This document shows, one piece after another, positions 33,784-42,283 of a DNA stretch of 42,283 nt (position 1 is its first letter; every line of letters starts with the position of its first letter). This DNA comes from Cylindrobasidium torrendii FP15055 ss-10. Lineage: Eukaryota; Basidiomycota; Agaricomycetes; Agaricales; Physalacriaceae. The translations under genes and the position numbers were made by a program. Under the pieces are notes generated by a model that had not been told where the DNA came from, searched no databases, and was given only the letters and a program-made list of their open reading frames with translations. The stretch is taken from positions 1 through 42,283 of the forward strand of contig KN880642.1 of NCBI GenBank assembly GCA_000934385.1. Reading direction: 5' to 3'.

Positions 33784-35084
33784 ACGATTCTGTCCATGTG
33801 CTTTATGATTTTGTACTTACTAGGGATGGTTATTTATTGTAATTGTAGTCACGTATCCTCTTCGAATCTACACTGGCTGTAGTGTTCTTTAATACATGTG
33901 CATTCAACTTAAATCGTGATGCTAAGTCACCGCGAAGCGCGCACTCTCTGGCGCAGATGAACGTTCCGAAAGCGTGTTGACCGTTCGGGCACTGCGGCAT
34001 CGAACGAAGTTCAGTCCCCACTAAATTTACTGCAAGTGTCGGTCGGTGTGACATGGTGAGAACCACCGCGCATATAGAAGGTGCATCAAAGCAAGGCGAA
34101 TTGAGCCAACCACTCTGTCGAACAAATGTGATCGACGCACGGTGCCACTCAATGATCAGATGGCCAATCCAACATGGCAACAAGGTCAAAATGTTTCAGT
34201 CTCACACCTCAAATTTCCGACAGACGACCACAACGCACGCACACTCATCACACAATAACGGCCTCACCCCCAATGGGCGACATATCCAGAGAGGTATAGA
34301 CCCGATCTCACTGTGTGTGTGATGAGGATTTAGATACACAGATTTACGCGCTCACCTCCAGAACAATCACCGCCAGAACGAAAAATGAGGTACGCCGCCA
34401 GCGCCATCTCCGGGCCAGTTGCATACTGAGATTTACTACTGCACGCACATACGCCCGCAACTCAGGTGGATCTCTAAACTCGCTATTACTGATCTAGATC
34501 AATACCTGCATACCACACCGTCCGGCCCGGTTATCGTCATACGCGAACGCTCGTCGTGCCCTTTCGTAAGTATGCCCGATAATACTACGTGCCCAGGACG
34601 CCACCAACGCCCCAAAGTAAGCACGAACGATGACCGAAACACAGTCCCAATTCCCGTGTTTTTGGCGACGCTTGGCGCGCCTGTGAGCATCGTCACGCGG
34701 AGATTTGTAGTTCCATTTACTTACTAGATCGAGGTGCTAGCACTTCAGAAGCGTCTCCCCACAAATATTCGAAGCATAGCATATGGTGCCTTCCCCACAG
34801 CGTTTACACAGAATCTCATCTTCATTGGCTATGATTGATTCGATATGACAAGTGTAAACGGCTGCCCGGAGATTCTGAACTCCCTTTAGGACTTTCAGAT
34901 ATCCGACTAACGAAGCCACCGACGCAGTTGGCACGGGTACGAGCAGAACAAGTAAAGGGATACTTGAAATTAAGACACATCCTATCGTACACGCCGTCGA
35001 AAACAATGTATAGCTATGTAGCCAAATACTACCCACCCCTGTCGAACTCATCTGCTGGGGTATACAAGGAAACTTATGCCAACT
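33784..35084. other. Intergenic region without a firm gene
   Basis: About 1.3 kb between the seven-helix array and the acetate transporter 3' end. A possible small two-exon gene (34385-34727) is listed separately. The rest has no supported feature. Confidence 0.4.
34385..34727 (+). CDS. Possible small protein, weak call
   Basis: Exons 34385-34389 and 34466-34727 join in frame across a 76-nt GT-AG intron (GTACGC...CTCAG), giving 267 nt and 88 residues. The start has A at -3. The sequence includes LHTTPSGPVIVIRERSSCPF with no recognised domain or membrane segment. The second exon contains a further GTAAGT and several alternative frames, so the true structure may differ. The call rests only on an open frame with plausible splice sites. 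Confidence 0.22.
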
Positions 35085-36206
35085 TCAGAAGGGCACAAGC
35101 GGGAGATGCGCAACAGCCTTCTTCTCGCTAGAAAGCAGCTCGGACAGGCCAATATAGTATGCGATAAACGCGGTCACGATACCGAACGCGCCGCCGGCCT
35201 TGGCGACTAGAGGGTGAGGTCCGAATTCACCGACAGCGAGCAGGAGGAAGGTGAGGGACAAAAATCCAAAGAGTGCGATAAATGCAGCGGATTTACGGAG
35301 CGACACAATGCTAAGAAAGGGTGGTCAGACGAGTAAACGACTAGGGCAGAGTGCCATGTAGACGTACAGGAAAAGGACGGTCACAATCATCCATGTAATG
35401 AGGTAGATGCCCAGGGCATCTGAGAGGGTTGTTGTGCCTTCGTAAGCCGCCAGGATACCGGAGCTCGGGATGAGAATCGTTGCGTACGACATCCAGAACG
35501 CGCCATATGATGAAAAGGCTGGAAAAGGGCAAGGTTAGAAAAGTGGAAACAGCAAGCATAGCCGAGTGGGTTGTGTGATATGCAAAATGGTTCAAGCCAA
35601 GAACACGAGTGTGTCCAGGTGTCGCTCGCCGTACGTGGTGCGGGGTCATTGGGTATTAATAAATCGCAACCCCAGTGTGGGGGAAGATAGTGCGCTGAGG
35701 CGGGATGCCAAGGGACAAAGCGTGGGACGACAGGGCGGAGACAACAGTGGTCATGCGATATTGACATGCAACTGGGCGGGAAACGGATGGGTGGAGGACT
35801 TACCAGTACCACCAAACGCGTTCCCGCGAGGGAATTCCCACATTCCAGCAAGAAGTTGCACTAGCCCACCGCAGAAAATGGCCATTCCCACTACCGCGTT
35901 GGGCTCTGCAATACCGCGAGCCTTGACGTTGAATAGGGATAGAATGAGGCTAAGTGGATGTCAGCATGTGGACGACGCAAAAAAAAAACATTGGACGCGT
36001 CTTTGAGGAGTACCAAACGAGGTCAAGGTAACTTACGTTGTGGACGCGAAGGAAAAGAGACCCAGCGGGCCTGGGTTGGCAATCCTGGTCGGGCGGGGCG
36101 TGTGCAGCGTCTGGTCGGTGTAGTGACCAAGCCCATGGTGGGAAGCGTTGTTGCCGTTGAGAGTGGCCGCGGGGGCGTGCTGTTGCTTCTCGAGATCGGC
36201 GGACAT
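35085..36206 (-). CDS. GPR1/FUN34/YaaH-family acetate transporter
   Basis: Four exons: 36206-36037, 35949-35804, 35518-35368, 35310-35085, totalling 693 nt and 230 residues. The family signature NPGPLGL lies at residues 44-50, just before the first helix. Six hydrophobic segments follow, including FSFASTTLILSLF, AVVGMAIFCGGLVQLLAGMW and SYGAFWMSYATILIPSSGI. Members (yeast Ady2, Aspergillus AcpA) move acetate across the plasma membrane; in some fungi they are linked to ammonium export. The second intron (35803-35519) is 285 nt, five times the local norm, but the join G|CC into AFSSYGAFW matches the family. Two GCGGGG boxes upstream fit CreA-type repression, consistent with glucose-repressed acetate use. 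Confidence 0.9.
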
Positions 36207-36416
36207 CTTAGCGGAATGAAGAGAGAAGATGGCGGGGCTGGCAGTGGATCGCGTCCTGGGGAGAAAAGTCGCAAGTCAACTCAACGTCCAACCCGGATCG
36301 CTTGCGCATATTTAAGCGCGTAGGCCGACAAACAACGCCATCGTGGAAGCAGTAGCCGATCTCCAGATCTAGCTCCATTAGTTCCTGCCCCGTATCACGA
36401 GTCGCCACCACATGAT

Positions 36417-36440
36417 GCGGGGAAACCCCGACTCGCGGGG
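36417..36440. promoter_or_regulatory. Pair of CreA-type sites (GCGGGG)
   Basis: GCGGGG at 36417-36422 and again at 36435-36440, fitting the CreA/Mig1 consensus SYGGRG. They are about 210-235 bp upstream of the acetate transporter start on the minus strand. CreA often binds such close pairs. Regulation by glucose is inferred, not shown. Confidence 0.4.
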
Positions 36441-37381
36441 ATGACCCAATCATTTTATTGCCACGGTCCGACGCTAATTTATCGACATCGCCTTGTGTTA
36501 GAGGCCAGACAAGGCTGAGAGAAAAATCCAAGAGCAAAAAGGCGCACAGAGCGAGGCGGAAATGTTCCCATCAAACTCTGACATCCGCAAATCTAGGCCG
36601 CCCTTGGCACGGGTACTCCCGCCTTTCCGCGAGCAAAAGGTTAGATGACTGAGTGGTGTCATCAATAAAAGGCGCACAATCCAAAAACCCGAATTCGAAG
36701 GCGGCCAATTTTATTTTTTGACGTCGCCATCCTCCTTTCTTCACGAACTCATCGATGCTCATGACCACCGTAAACCGATTTGCCAGAGTCTCCACGACAT
36801 ACCCAAGACTGTCCAAACGCCCCAAATCACAACCGGCCTGTGGGTCTGGTCTGGTGAGCATGTCTCTCGGTCTTGGGTTTCCTGGGTAGACAAGACGGTC
36901 CACTAAATCGACTGCATGAGGCCCACACATAAGCCTTTTATTTCAAAGGAACACCGCTCCGCCACTCTACACATAGAGTGGTGAAGGCACTCCCTCTTGT
37001 GTCGGTGTCCCGTGAGTCTGGATTGGGCTATGCCTCTACACTCATACAATGTTGTTATATCATCCAAGCATTGTAGATGCGGGGGCGCACAGAACCTGTG
37101 AACACTACCAGTGTCAAGCCAAGCTATGTGGGAGTCCGTAAACTGGGGAATACGATGATGTGCTCACCTGTGCAACGGCGAGATGGAAGTGACCGAACGA
37201 AATCATACCATTTTTGACGAGCTTTGGCAGCTATCTATCGTCGTGGTTGAGGTCTCGAATCACCAACACGCAGGGGCGCCAGACTCCCCGAATAATCAGC
37301 TCGACTAGAGGACCAGGCTCAGACAGAAAAGACAAGACGACGCGCCTCCTCAATCGGAAACTTCAATAATTCAATCAACCC

Positions 37382-37402
37382 TCAGGCCTGAGGCCTCAGG
37401 GC
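37382..37402. repeat. Overlapping 14-bp palindromes
   Basis: CCTCAGGCCTGAGG (37382-37395) and CCTGAGGCCTCAGG (37389-37402) are each perfect palindromes and share seven bases. A related CCTCAGGCCTCAGG is at about 5123. Function is unknown; it could be a protein-binding site or a small hairpin. Confidence 0.6.
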
Positions 37403-38087
37403 TCAGACGTTGGCACCTCAAGCTTGCACCGGCAGGTCTCAATGATGTTATCGGGGTAGCCATCGCTAATCTACGCAGGCGTAAAGGTCGCTGGACAAGA
37501 ACACACGACAGACAAGATCACTTAAACATCTTCACGACGATGCAGGCGAGATTCAGAGACGCTGACCGAGGCACGTAACACGCCGCTCGCATCCCTCTTT
37601 GGCTACCTTTTCCCGACTCGATAGGCGGTATCTCGTTCTGTGGTCACCGTCCGCACCCATTCTCATTGGATGCGTGTACGCCTTGCGGTTCTGAATCGTC
37701 CTTTGCGATAAACTTCCTGACGTTGTCATTTCCGCTGCGACCGCCCGTTCTTCTCGAGTGTTTGTGAGCTTAACCCAACACATCGATGACATTGACGTTC
37801 TTCTCAACCTACCAAGAAGTACGAGCCAAACACTGGTTTACGGCAGCCTGAAGGAGAGCACGAAGCTCAGGGTAAGTAGGAAACGACATGACTGACTTGA
37901 ACTCATGCACCGGAACCTGTGATTGACTTCCAGCTGGAAAACTTCTTGAGTTCGACCACATCAAGCGCCGATAGCTCCAGCAGGCTAGGATAGCAGATGC
38001 GAGGCATGATTGTAGGCAACGCTGATGTGTGATGAGTGTGTTCGGAGTTGTACAGTGGTGGTGCCAATTGGTTCAGCGTTGTCCATA

Positions 38088-38703
38088 GGGTGGCGGACCT
38101 AACCCCCAAAACATGGGTACCGAGCATAAGTACCGGTACTGTACCGTACCGTACCATGTACTGTACACCCCCCGCTGGGAGGGTAGGTACAGTACCTATC
38201 ACATGATGCATTCACGTGACCATATCACGTGTATGCTTCGGATCACGGCGCGGGGCGGGCGGCGGCATGATCGGCGGGCACACAACGACATTTGGGGCAG
38301 TGGCATGGCTCTCATTGGGGTTCCCAAGAGCTGTAACTCCGGCACGTGGTTGAAAGGTGCTATTGACGAACTTTTGAAGCAATTTTAAAGTCACTGGGCC
38401 ATTGTGAGGCTGCTCCAAAAGGTGTCTAAATCCAGAGCCATTGTGGGGTCAGAACCTGCTACTCTGGGGCCCATTAGCGTTGAATCGTGTCCTATTAAAT
38501 CCTTGGTAGTGTAATATGCACGCAGACGCCAGAAAACCGGGAAAAAGCCCGAAAAACAAGCAAAACGCGCCGTGTGGCGCAGGTCACATGTTTCAATCAC
38601 GTGCCGGTACCGTACGGTACAGTACGGTACGGTACACCCCCCTGAATTGGGCATAGGTACGGTACCGGTACTGTACCCCCCGGGGAGCATAGGTCCGCCA
38701 CCC
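38088..38703. mobile_element. Complete 616-bp MITE with GTAC-rich arms and TA target duplication
   Basis: The left end GGGTGGCGGACCTA and right end AGGTCCGCCACCC are near-perfect inverted repeats. A TA dinucleotide flanks each side (38086-38087 and 38704-38705), the target duplication expected of Tc1/mariner-like elements. Both arms carry runs of GTAC/GGTACC and a CACGTG-type motif, so each arm can itself fold back. The interior has no transposase-length frame, hence a non-autonomous element. The left arm matches 1-147 in inverted orientation with about six differences, so at least two copies exist near each other. Family and mobilising enzyme are unknown. Confidence 0.85.
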
Positions 38704-38874
38704 TAGTTGTCCATCTATCCATAATCCAACCACCGCCAGTTACCAGATGAACGTCTTGATCCAGGATTTCTGATTTTTGGTGTCGCCATTCCCCCGAGGC
38801 CGGCGCACAGTGCGAAAAAATCCGAAGACAGAAAATCGCACAATGATAGAAAAATGAGAGAAACACCCCAATGA

Positions 38875-38946
38875 TTCCCTCTAGCCGACTTGAACGACTG
38901 ACCTCGTCATTACTAGTGACGCGCTCTACCACTGAGCTAAGAGGGA
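38875..38946 (-). tRNA. tRNA-Thr: tRNA-Thr, anticodon AGU
   Basis: Read on the minus strand, the 72 nt form a full cloverleaf. The acceptor stem is TCCCTCT with AGAGGGA, the D stem GCTC with GAGC, the anticodon stem CGTCA with TGACG and the T stem AGTCG with CGGCT (loop TTCAAGT). The seven-base anticodon loop CTAGTAA gives AGT, reading ACU threonine codons. The discriminator base is A, no intron is present, and CCA is not encoded. A short T run (TTTTT at about 38855 on the minus strand) follows within about 25 bp and could be the Pol III terminator. The gene sits 170 bp from the MITE end. Confidence 0.95.
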
Positions 38947-39487
38947 TGGAATGCTCTGCTGACTTCAGCCGTACTCCCCAGTTCAAACTCGCCAAGTTTA
39001 AATTTTGTATAACCTATTGGTTAGGTCGGTTGTATACCGTCGTTTTTTCGTGCAAGCTGATTCTAGTCTTCTCAGCGGGGAGACCCACTACTCCTCGACA
39101 TCTGTGGACAGATGCAGAGCCAGAGTCAGCACTGTCACTCGGCGCTGTCTGTTCATGAGAGACTAGTTGGGCCTCTCCAAGAAAAATGCCTTACGACTAT
39201 TGTTCAAATCAATGGGATCCGCTTTGAAAGCTTATAAGACACGCGCCCTAACCAAACAAGTCTCTGTCCGACCCTTCAAGCTTCAAGCTTCGTAGGCCGC
39301 ACCGAAGTTGAGATAAGTTTGCCTGAATCGACAATAGACGCGGACATCCCACTGTGAGAGAATGATGAAGCAAGGATAATTTGAACGTTAGAAATACTTG
39401 TACAATGTTCAAAACAAGATACGTATACACAGACAGCTAAGATGCACCTGAAATACTTGTGTTCCGGTCGCGAATCGTGCAGGTGGT
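38947..39487. other. Intergenic region
   Basis: About 540 bp between the tRNA and the 3' end of the membrane-protein gene. A/T-rich, with a cttcaagcttcaagctt direct repeat near 39280. No gene is supported. Confidence 0.5.
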
Positions 39488-40438
39488 TTACGATGTGGTT
39501 GGCAAGAGCGGGTCACGCTCACCATCCAGATGAACACCACCACCGCGCTTCCAGTTGCGACTGAATGCGCCCTTCACCACCCACGCCAACGACAAAACGG
39601 CGAATACAAGCGCGCTCCAATGAATAAAGCCGCTGCTCCTCTGGTGCGCGAAGATAGCCCAAAGAGCCCACGCAATGGAGATGCTGGCAGGGAGGTCGCC
39701 CTCCTTACTGGAGAACGCATAGGTAGCGGCGGTGCCCTCCAAGAAGAACAGTGCGAGGAAGACGAAGACCTTGGTCCATATGCCTGCTTTCTGGGTGGCG
39801 GCGTTGTTGCCGAATGCTTCAAACGCTGTGAGAAGAACGAGGACAGTGGTCCAACCGTGGTATAGCGAGAACGGCAGGTGCACGAACACCTCGTCCGCTG
39901 CGCTTTGCGAGGAGTGATACTTCTTGACGACGTAGTAAATGTGTGTCACGCAGGATGATACGAGGAGGGCGAATATGAATGCGACGATGAAGTGGTGGGA
40001 TGCCCATAAGTTGACATAAATGGCGTTGAGGACCCCGAGGAGTGGGAAACGCCATGAGATCCCGTCGATTATGACAGCCTTGCCACCGGGGAAGAATTGG
40101 TAGATGACTGTGCCAAGGAGGAGTAGATGCACGAGAGACCTAGAACCGCAGCAGGTGAGACTCGACCGGGCACGGGGCCAAGCACGTTGCATTGCGCAAT
40201 GACCATGGAGAAAACGTACCAGATGAGGAACGCCCACGGCGCTGGAGTGATGTACGTTTCTTTGCCCGTATAGTAGATGCTACGGGGAGCGGCAATAGTG
40301 TAGAGGTTGGAACCCAAAAAGAGGAAATATGTGAGCAAGTTCACGATCTGCAGTGCGTTGTCAGTCAACTGTGAACTGAATGATTACGAAGGGGCCAACC
40401 TTGAGGAGAATCCCATCCTTCCACGTAGAGTCCGCCAT
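39488..40438 (-). CDS. Polytopic membrane protein of unknown function
   Basis: Three exons: 40438-40400, 40347-40220, 40139-39488, totalling 819 nt and 272 residues. It starts [13 protein letters not shown], and the first intron begins GTTGGC, a weak donor that is nevertheless in frame. The protein has about seven hydrophobic segments, including [62 protein letters not shown] and [19 protein letters not shown] [18 protein letters not shown] stretch after the first helix resembles a TspO/tryptophan-rich-like entry (APWAF..W), but I cannot assign it. The tail is short and ends [13 protein letters not shown], a possible acidic dileucine-type sorting signal (ERDPLL). Function unknown. Confidence 0.78.
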
Positions 40439-42283
40439 TATTCAGAGTTTGAAGAGTTGCGCCTTCGAGTGACTGAGGAAGACGGAGAGTGGATGCGAAA
40501 TGGTTGTCGCAGTTTAAGTACAGGACGCGCAGGGTAGTGACGCCGGTGATGGATCATTGATCGTGTCATGACTTCATAATATTCGGTCAGGTGGCGATTA
40601 ACGCGCGCACCGCTGCTCGCAGTACTTATACTACTGCTGGGGGGACAAGCCTGAACAGCCTGGATGGTGAGTAGGTCCGTCCGATGACTTATCGAGGCTC
40701 AGACTGTAACTGAGACGAACGTAGCTACCAATGGCCACCACCACAGTCGTTGACATTCATCGTGACCCTACGCAGCAACGAGATTCAATCTCGACGGCAT
40801 CAAGATTCAACTGGAGGAAACTTTGGATTTCCTTCGGCCCGGTGTTCCGAATCGCCTTGGAACACCTAAATCCACCATGTCGAAGTCCGAACTTATACAT
40901 GATACGCTAGGTTCCCCTTCGAGTCAGTTGTCATGATTCAGCTGGAATATAGGACCAGCACAACTGTACGCATCTCGAGCTCCCTTGCACCTGAGGAAAT
41001 TCTTGCACTTTATCTGTTCGTAGTATAAAACGCCGTCCAATTATCCTGCAATGCATGAGCCATGTTACATCCCATACAAATCTTCCCTAGTTTCCCGCCA
41101 TGGATGATACAAGTTAGATGCGCTGCGTTATTTGTTGCCCGGTTATTCAGATTGCAAACTTTGTTGATGCCACGTGATGGGTTCAATCTTTGTTGTCGCC
41201 GTTTGCGGCTTGGTCTCCACATGATTGAACTGCATACAATGTCCCTCAAAAAACATACAAGTTACAAAACTAAGCTTTGTGAGGCAGGGCGGTCCAAAAA
41301 CCCAGTGGCGTCTGTCGAGCGCCCCATCAATTGCTCAGACAAACATTGTTCAATTAAGCAGAGCACGTGTATCACAAAGTCCCGTTCAGATCCAGGGGGG
41401 GGTACGGCCGACAAGCGGCAAGAACAAACCGTAAAGGTAATACAATTAATCCTGATTAACGATAGTAGATTTCAAAGTTTCTCGAGATATATATCTGCAA
41501 TACACAAAGCCTTGTGCGTTCAAGAGAACACCCTTGCACGCGGCTTCGCCACGCGCCTAGTCTCGACTCTCGAGCACGCGCCCGGAGGTTCAAACGTTCA
41601 ATACTAGGTTGATATTTGCTTGCAGGGGGCCTGCCATCTACCCATACTTGAGAGGCTGGTGTATTTCCTCGCACTGTAACGTGTTCCCTAGTAGGGCTTC
41701 CATCCACGGCCTCTCCAACTAGTACTCTTATGGTGGGTGACCAAAACAGCGAGCCCAAGTGACAGAGCATGAACAAATGTGTCATTTGAAGTTGAAGCAC
41801 ACCAATGTAACTATGTAACAAAGTGTGTTAAATGGGCCAGGTGAACACACTGTAAACAGAAATAAAATGCAAAAGCTAGTGACATGAGAACATTTGCGTG
41901 AGTGTCGAACGTTATCGATGGCGAGGCCTTAAGGGTTATTCAGCGCAGCGTATACGGACCTCTGTATCGCAGCGATTGGTATTTAGTGCGTACTATGTAA
42001 CGTACTCACCAAAAGGCGCGGTTCGCCAATACCATCCCTGTAATGTCTATCGTCAGAGAGAAGATGTGCTCGCGAACTGACAAGAATGATAGAAGTAAGC
42101 AAGACGCAAGCGAGACGCACAAGTGTGCCAGGAATGTAATAGTTAACTTAATATGATACCATTGTGTACATGTTTGGCAGCGCGCTGTTTACACTGGCGG
42201 GGCGAAATGCCGCTTTTTGCCGTGCAGTATTTACGCACGCGAGTGCCACGTGTTTTAGTGTCCCAATATGGGCAAAGAAAAAT
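40439..42283. other. Intergenic end region without a firm gene
   Basis: About 1.8 kb to the window edge. A short ORF at 40731-40910 is listed separately. A 181-codon open frame at 41062-41607 (+) is the longest, but it is Cys/Ser/Arg-rich, has no motif and has composition unlike the real genes. A CACGTG is near 42247. Nothing else is supported. Confidence 0.4.
40731..40910 (+). pseudogene. Short ORF resembling the start of an NRAMP-type transporter
   Basis: An ATG in good context (gctaccATGGCC) opens a 59-residue frame. Its middle, RFNWRKLWISFGPVF followed by LEHLNPP, resembles the entry of NRAMP metal transporters, which read about WRKLW..GPGF.....LDPGN before helix 1. The key GN of the DPGN motif is not conserved and no later helix follows downstream in any frame. 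It is either a decayed fragment or chance similarity. No function is claimed. Confidence 0.25.

Larger units (their letters stand above)
36207..38085. other. Long intergenic region upstream of the acetate transporter
   Basis: About 1.9 kb up to the MITE. The first 250 bp is the transporter promoter. Further on there are palindromes at 37382-37402 and no gene that I can support; the open frames at 36571-36930 and 37553-37807 (minus) have no motifs. Confidence 0.45.

Noticed and set aside
1..38231. Inverted MITE arms at 1-147 and 38088-38231 as the ends of one giant 38-kb mobile element
   Set aside because: The terminus of the left copy faces right (terminal CCACCC at 147 then TA), so that element extends leftwards out of the window, while the right copy is complete by itself with its own two ends and TA duplications. 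The genes between are not inside a single element.
41062..41607. 181-codon plus-strand open frame
   Set aside because: Composition unlike the real genes, no domain, poor start context and no supporting splice or promoter signals.

Overview
The window looks like a piece of a mushroom-forming basidiomycete (Agaricomycetes) genome. Genes are dense and cut by many short introns (mostly 45-60 nt). Protein families typical of the group are present: F-box/leucine-rich families, a wax-synthase-type O-acyltransferase, and a clustered family of seven-helix membrane proteins. I assembled splice models by hand. In almost every model the exon lengths sum to a multiple of three and the joined protein reads through family motifs, which is my main evidence for the exon boundaries. 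No expression data or database search was available.

Layout, left to right. 1-147: the right arm of a GTAC-rich inverted-repeat transposon (MITE). 229-1202 (+): short-chain dehydrogenase-like protein. 1326-2808 (-): complete ten-exon aldo-keto reductase. 3013-3949 (-): secreted protein of unknown function. 3950-5560: no convincing gene. 5918-6460 (+): small Ser/Pro-rich protein with a TATA box and a CRE palindrome upstream. 6461-8780: no convincing gene. 8781-13452 (-): 1444-residue Bud4/anillin-like protein with a C-terminal PH domain. 14121-15416 (+): wax-synthase/MBOAT-type acyltransferase, divergent from the Bud4-like gene.

15618-19766 (-) holds three tandem paralogous F-box-like genes. 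20155-20970 (+) is the ER cargo receptor ERV14 (cornichon). 22077-22893 (+) and 23064-24317 (+) are an uncharacterised single-pass membrane protein and a probable mitochondrial protein. 24696-28286 (+) is a TMEM184/DUF300 membrane protein with an approximately 700-residue disordered tail and one GC-AG intron.

28767-33783 (+) is a tandem cluster of three seven-helix membrane proteins: one intact, one internally shortened with an earlier stop, and one that appears to have lost a splice acceptor. 35085-36206 (-) is a GPR1/FUN34/YaaH-type acetate transporter with two CreA-type sites upstream. 38088-38703 is a complete 616-bp copy of the MITE seen at position 1, with TA target duplications. 38875-38946 (-) is tRNA-Thr(AGU). 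39488-40438 (-) is a polytopic membrane protein of unknown function. 40439-42283 has no convincing complete gene, only a short ORF that may be an NRAMP-like relic.

The genes do not form one pathway. The window mixes housekeeping functions (ER export, bud-site/septum organisation, a tRNA, acetate uptake) with two recently expanded tandem families (F-box-like; seven-helix). Those two arrays and the MITE are the parts evolving fastest. I found no convincing new multi-gene system. The best candidates for follow-up are the MITE family, the decaying seven-helix array and the unusual splice sites.
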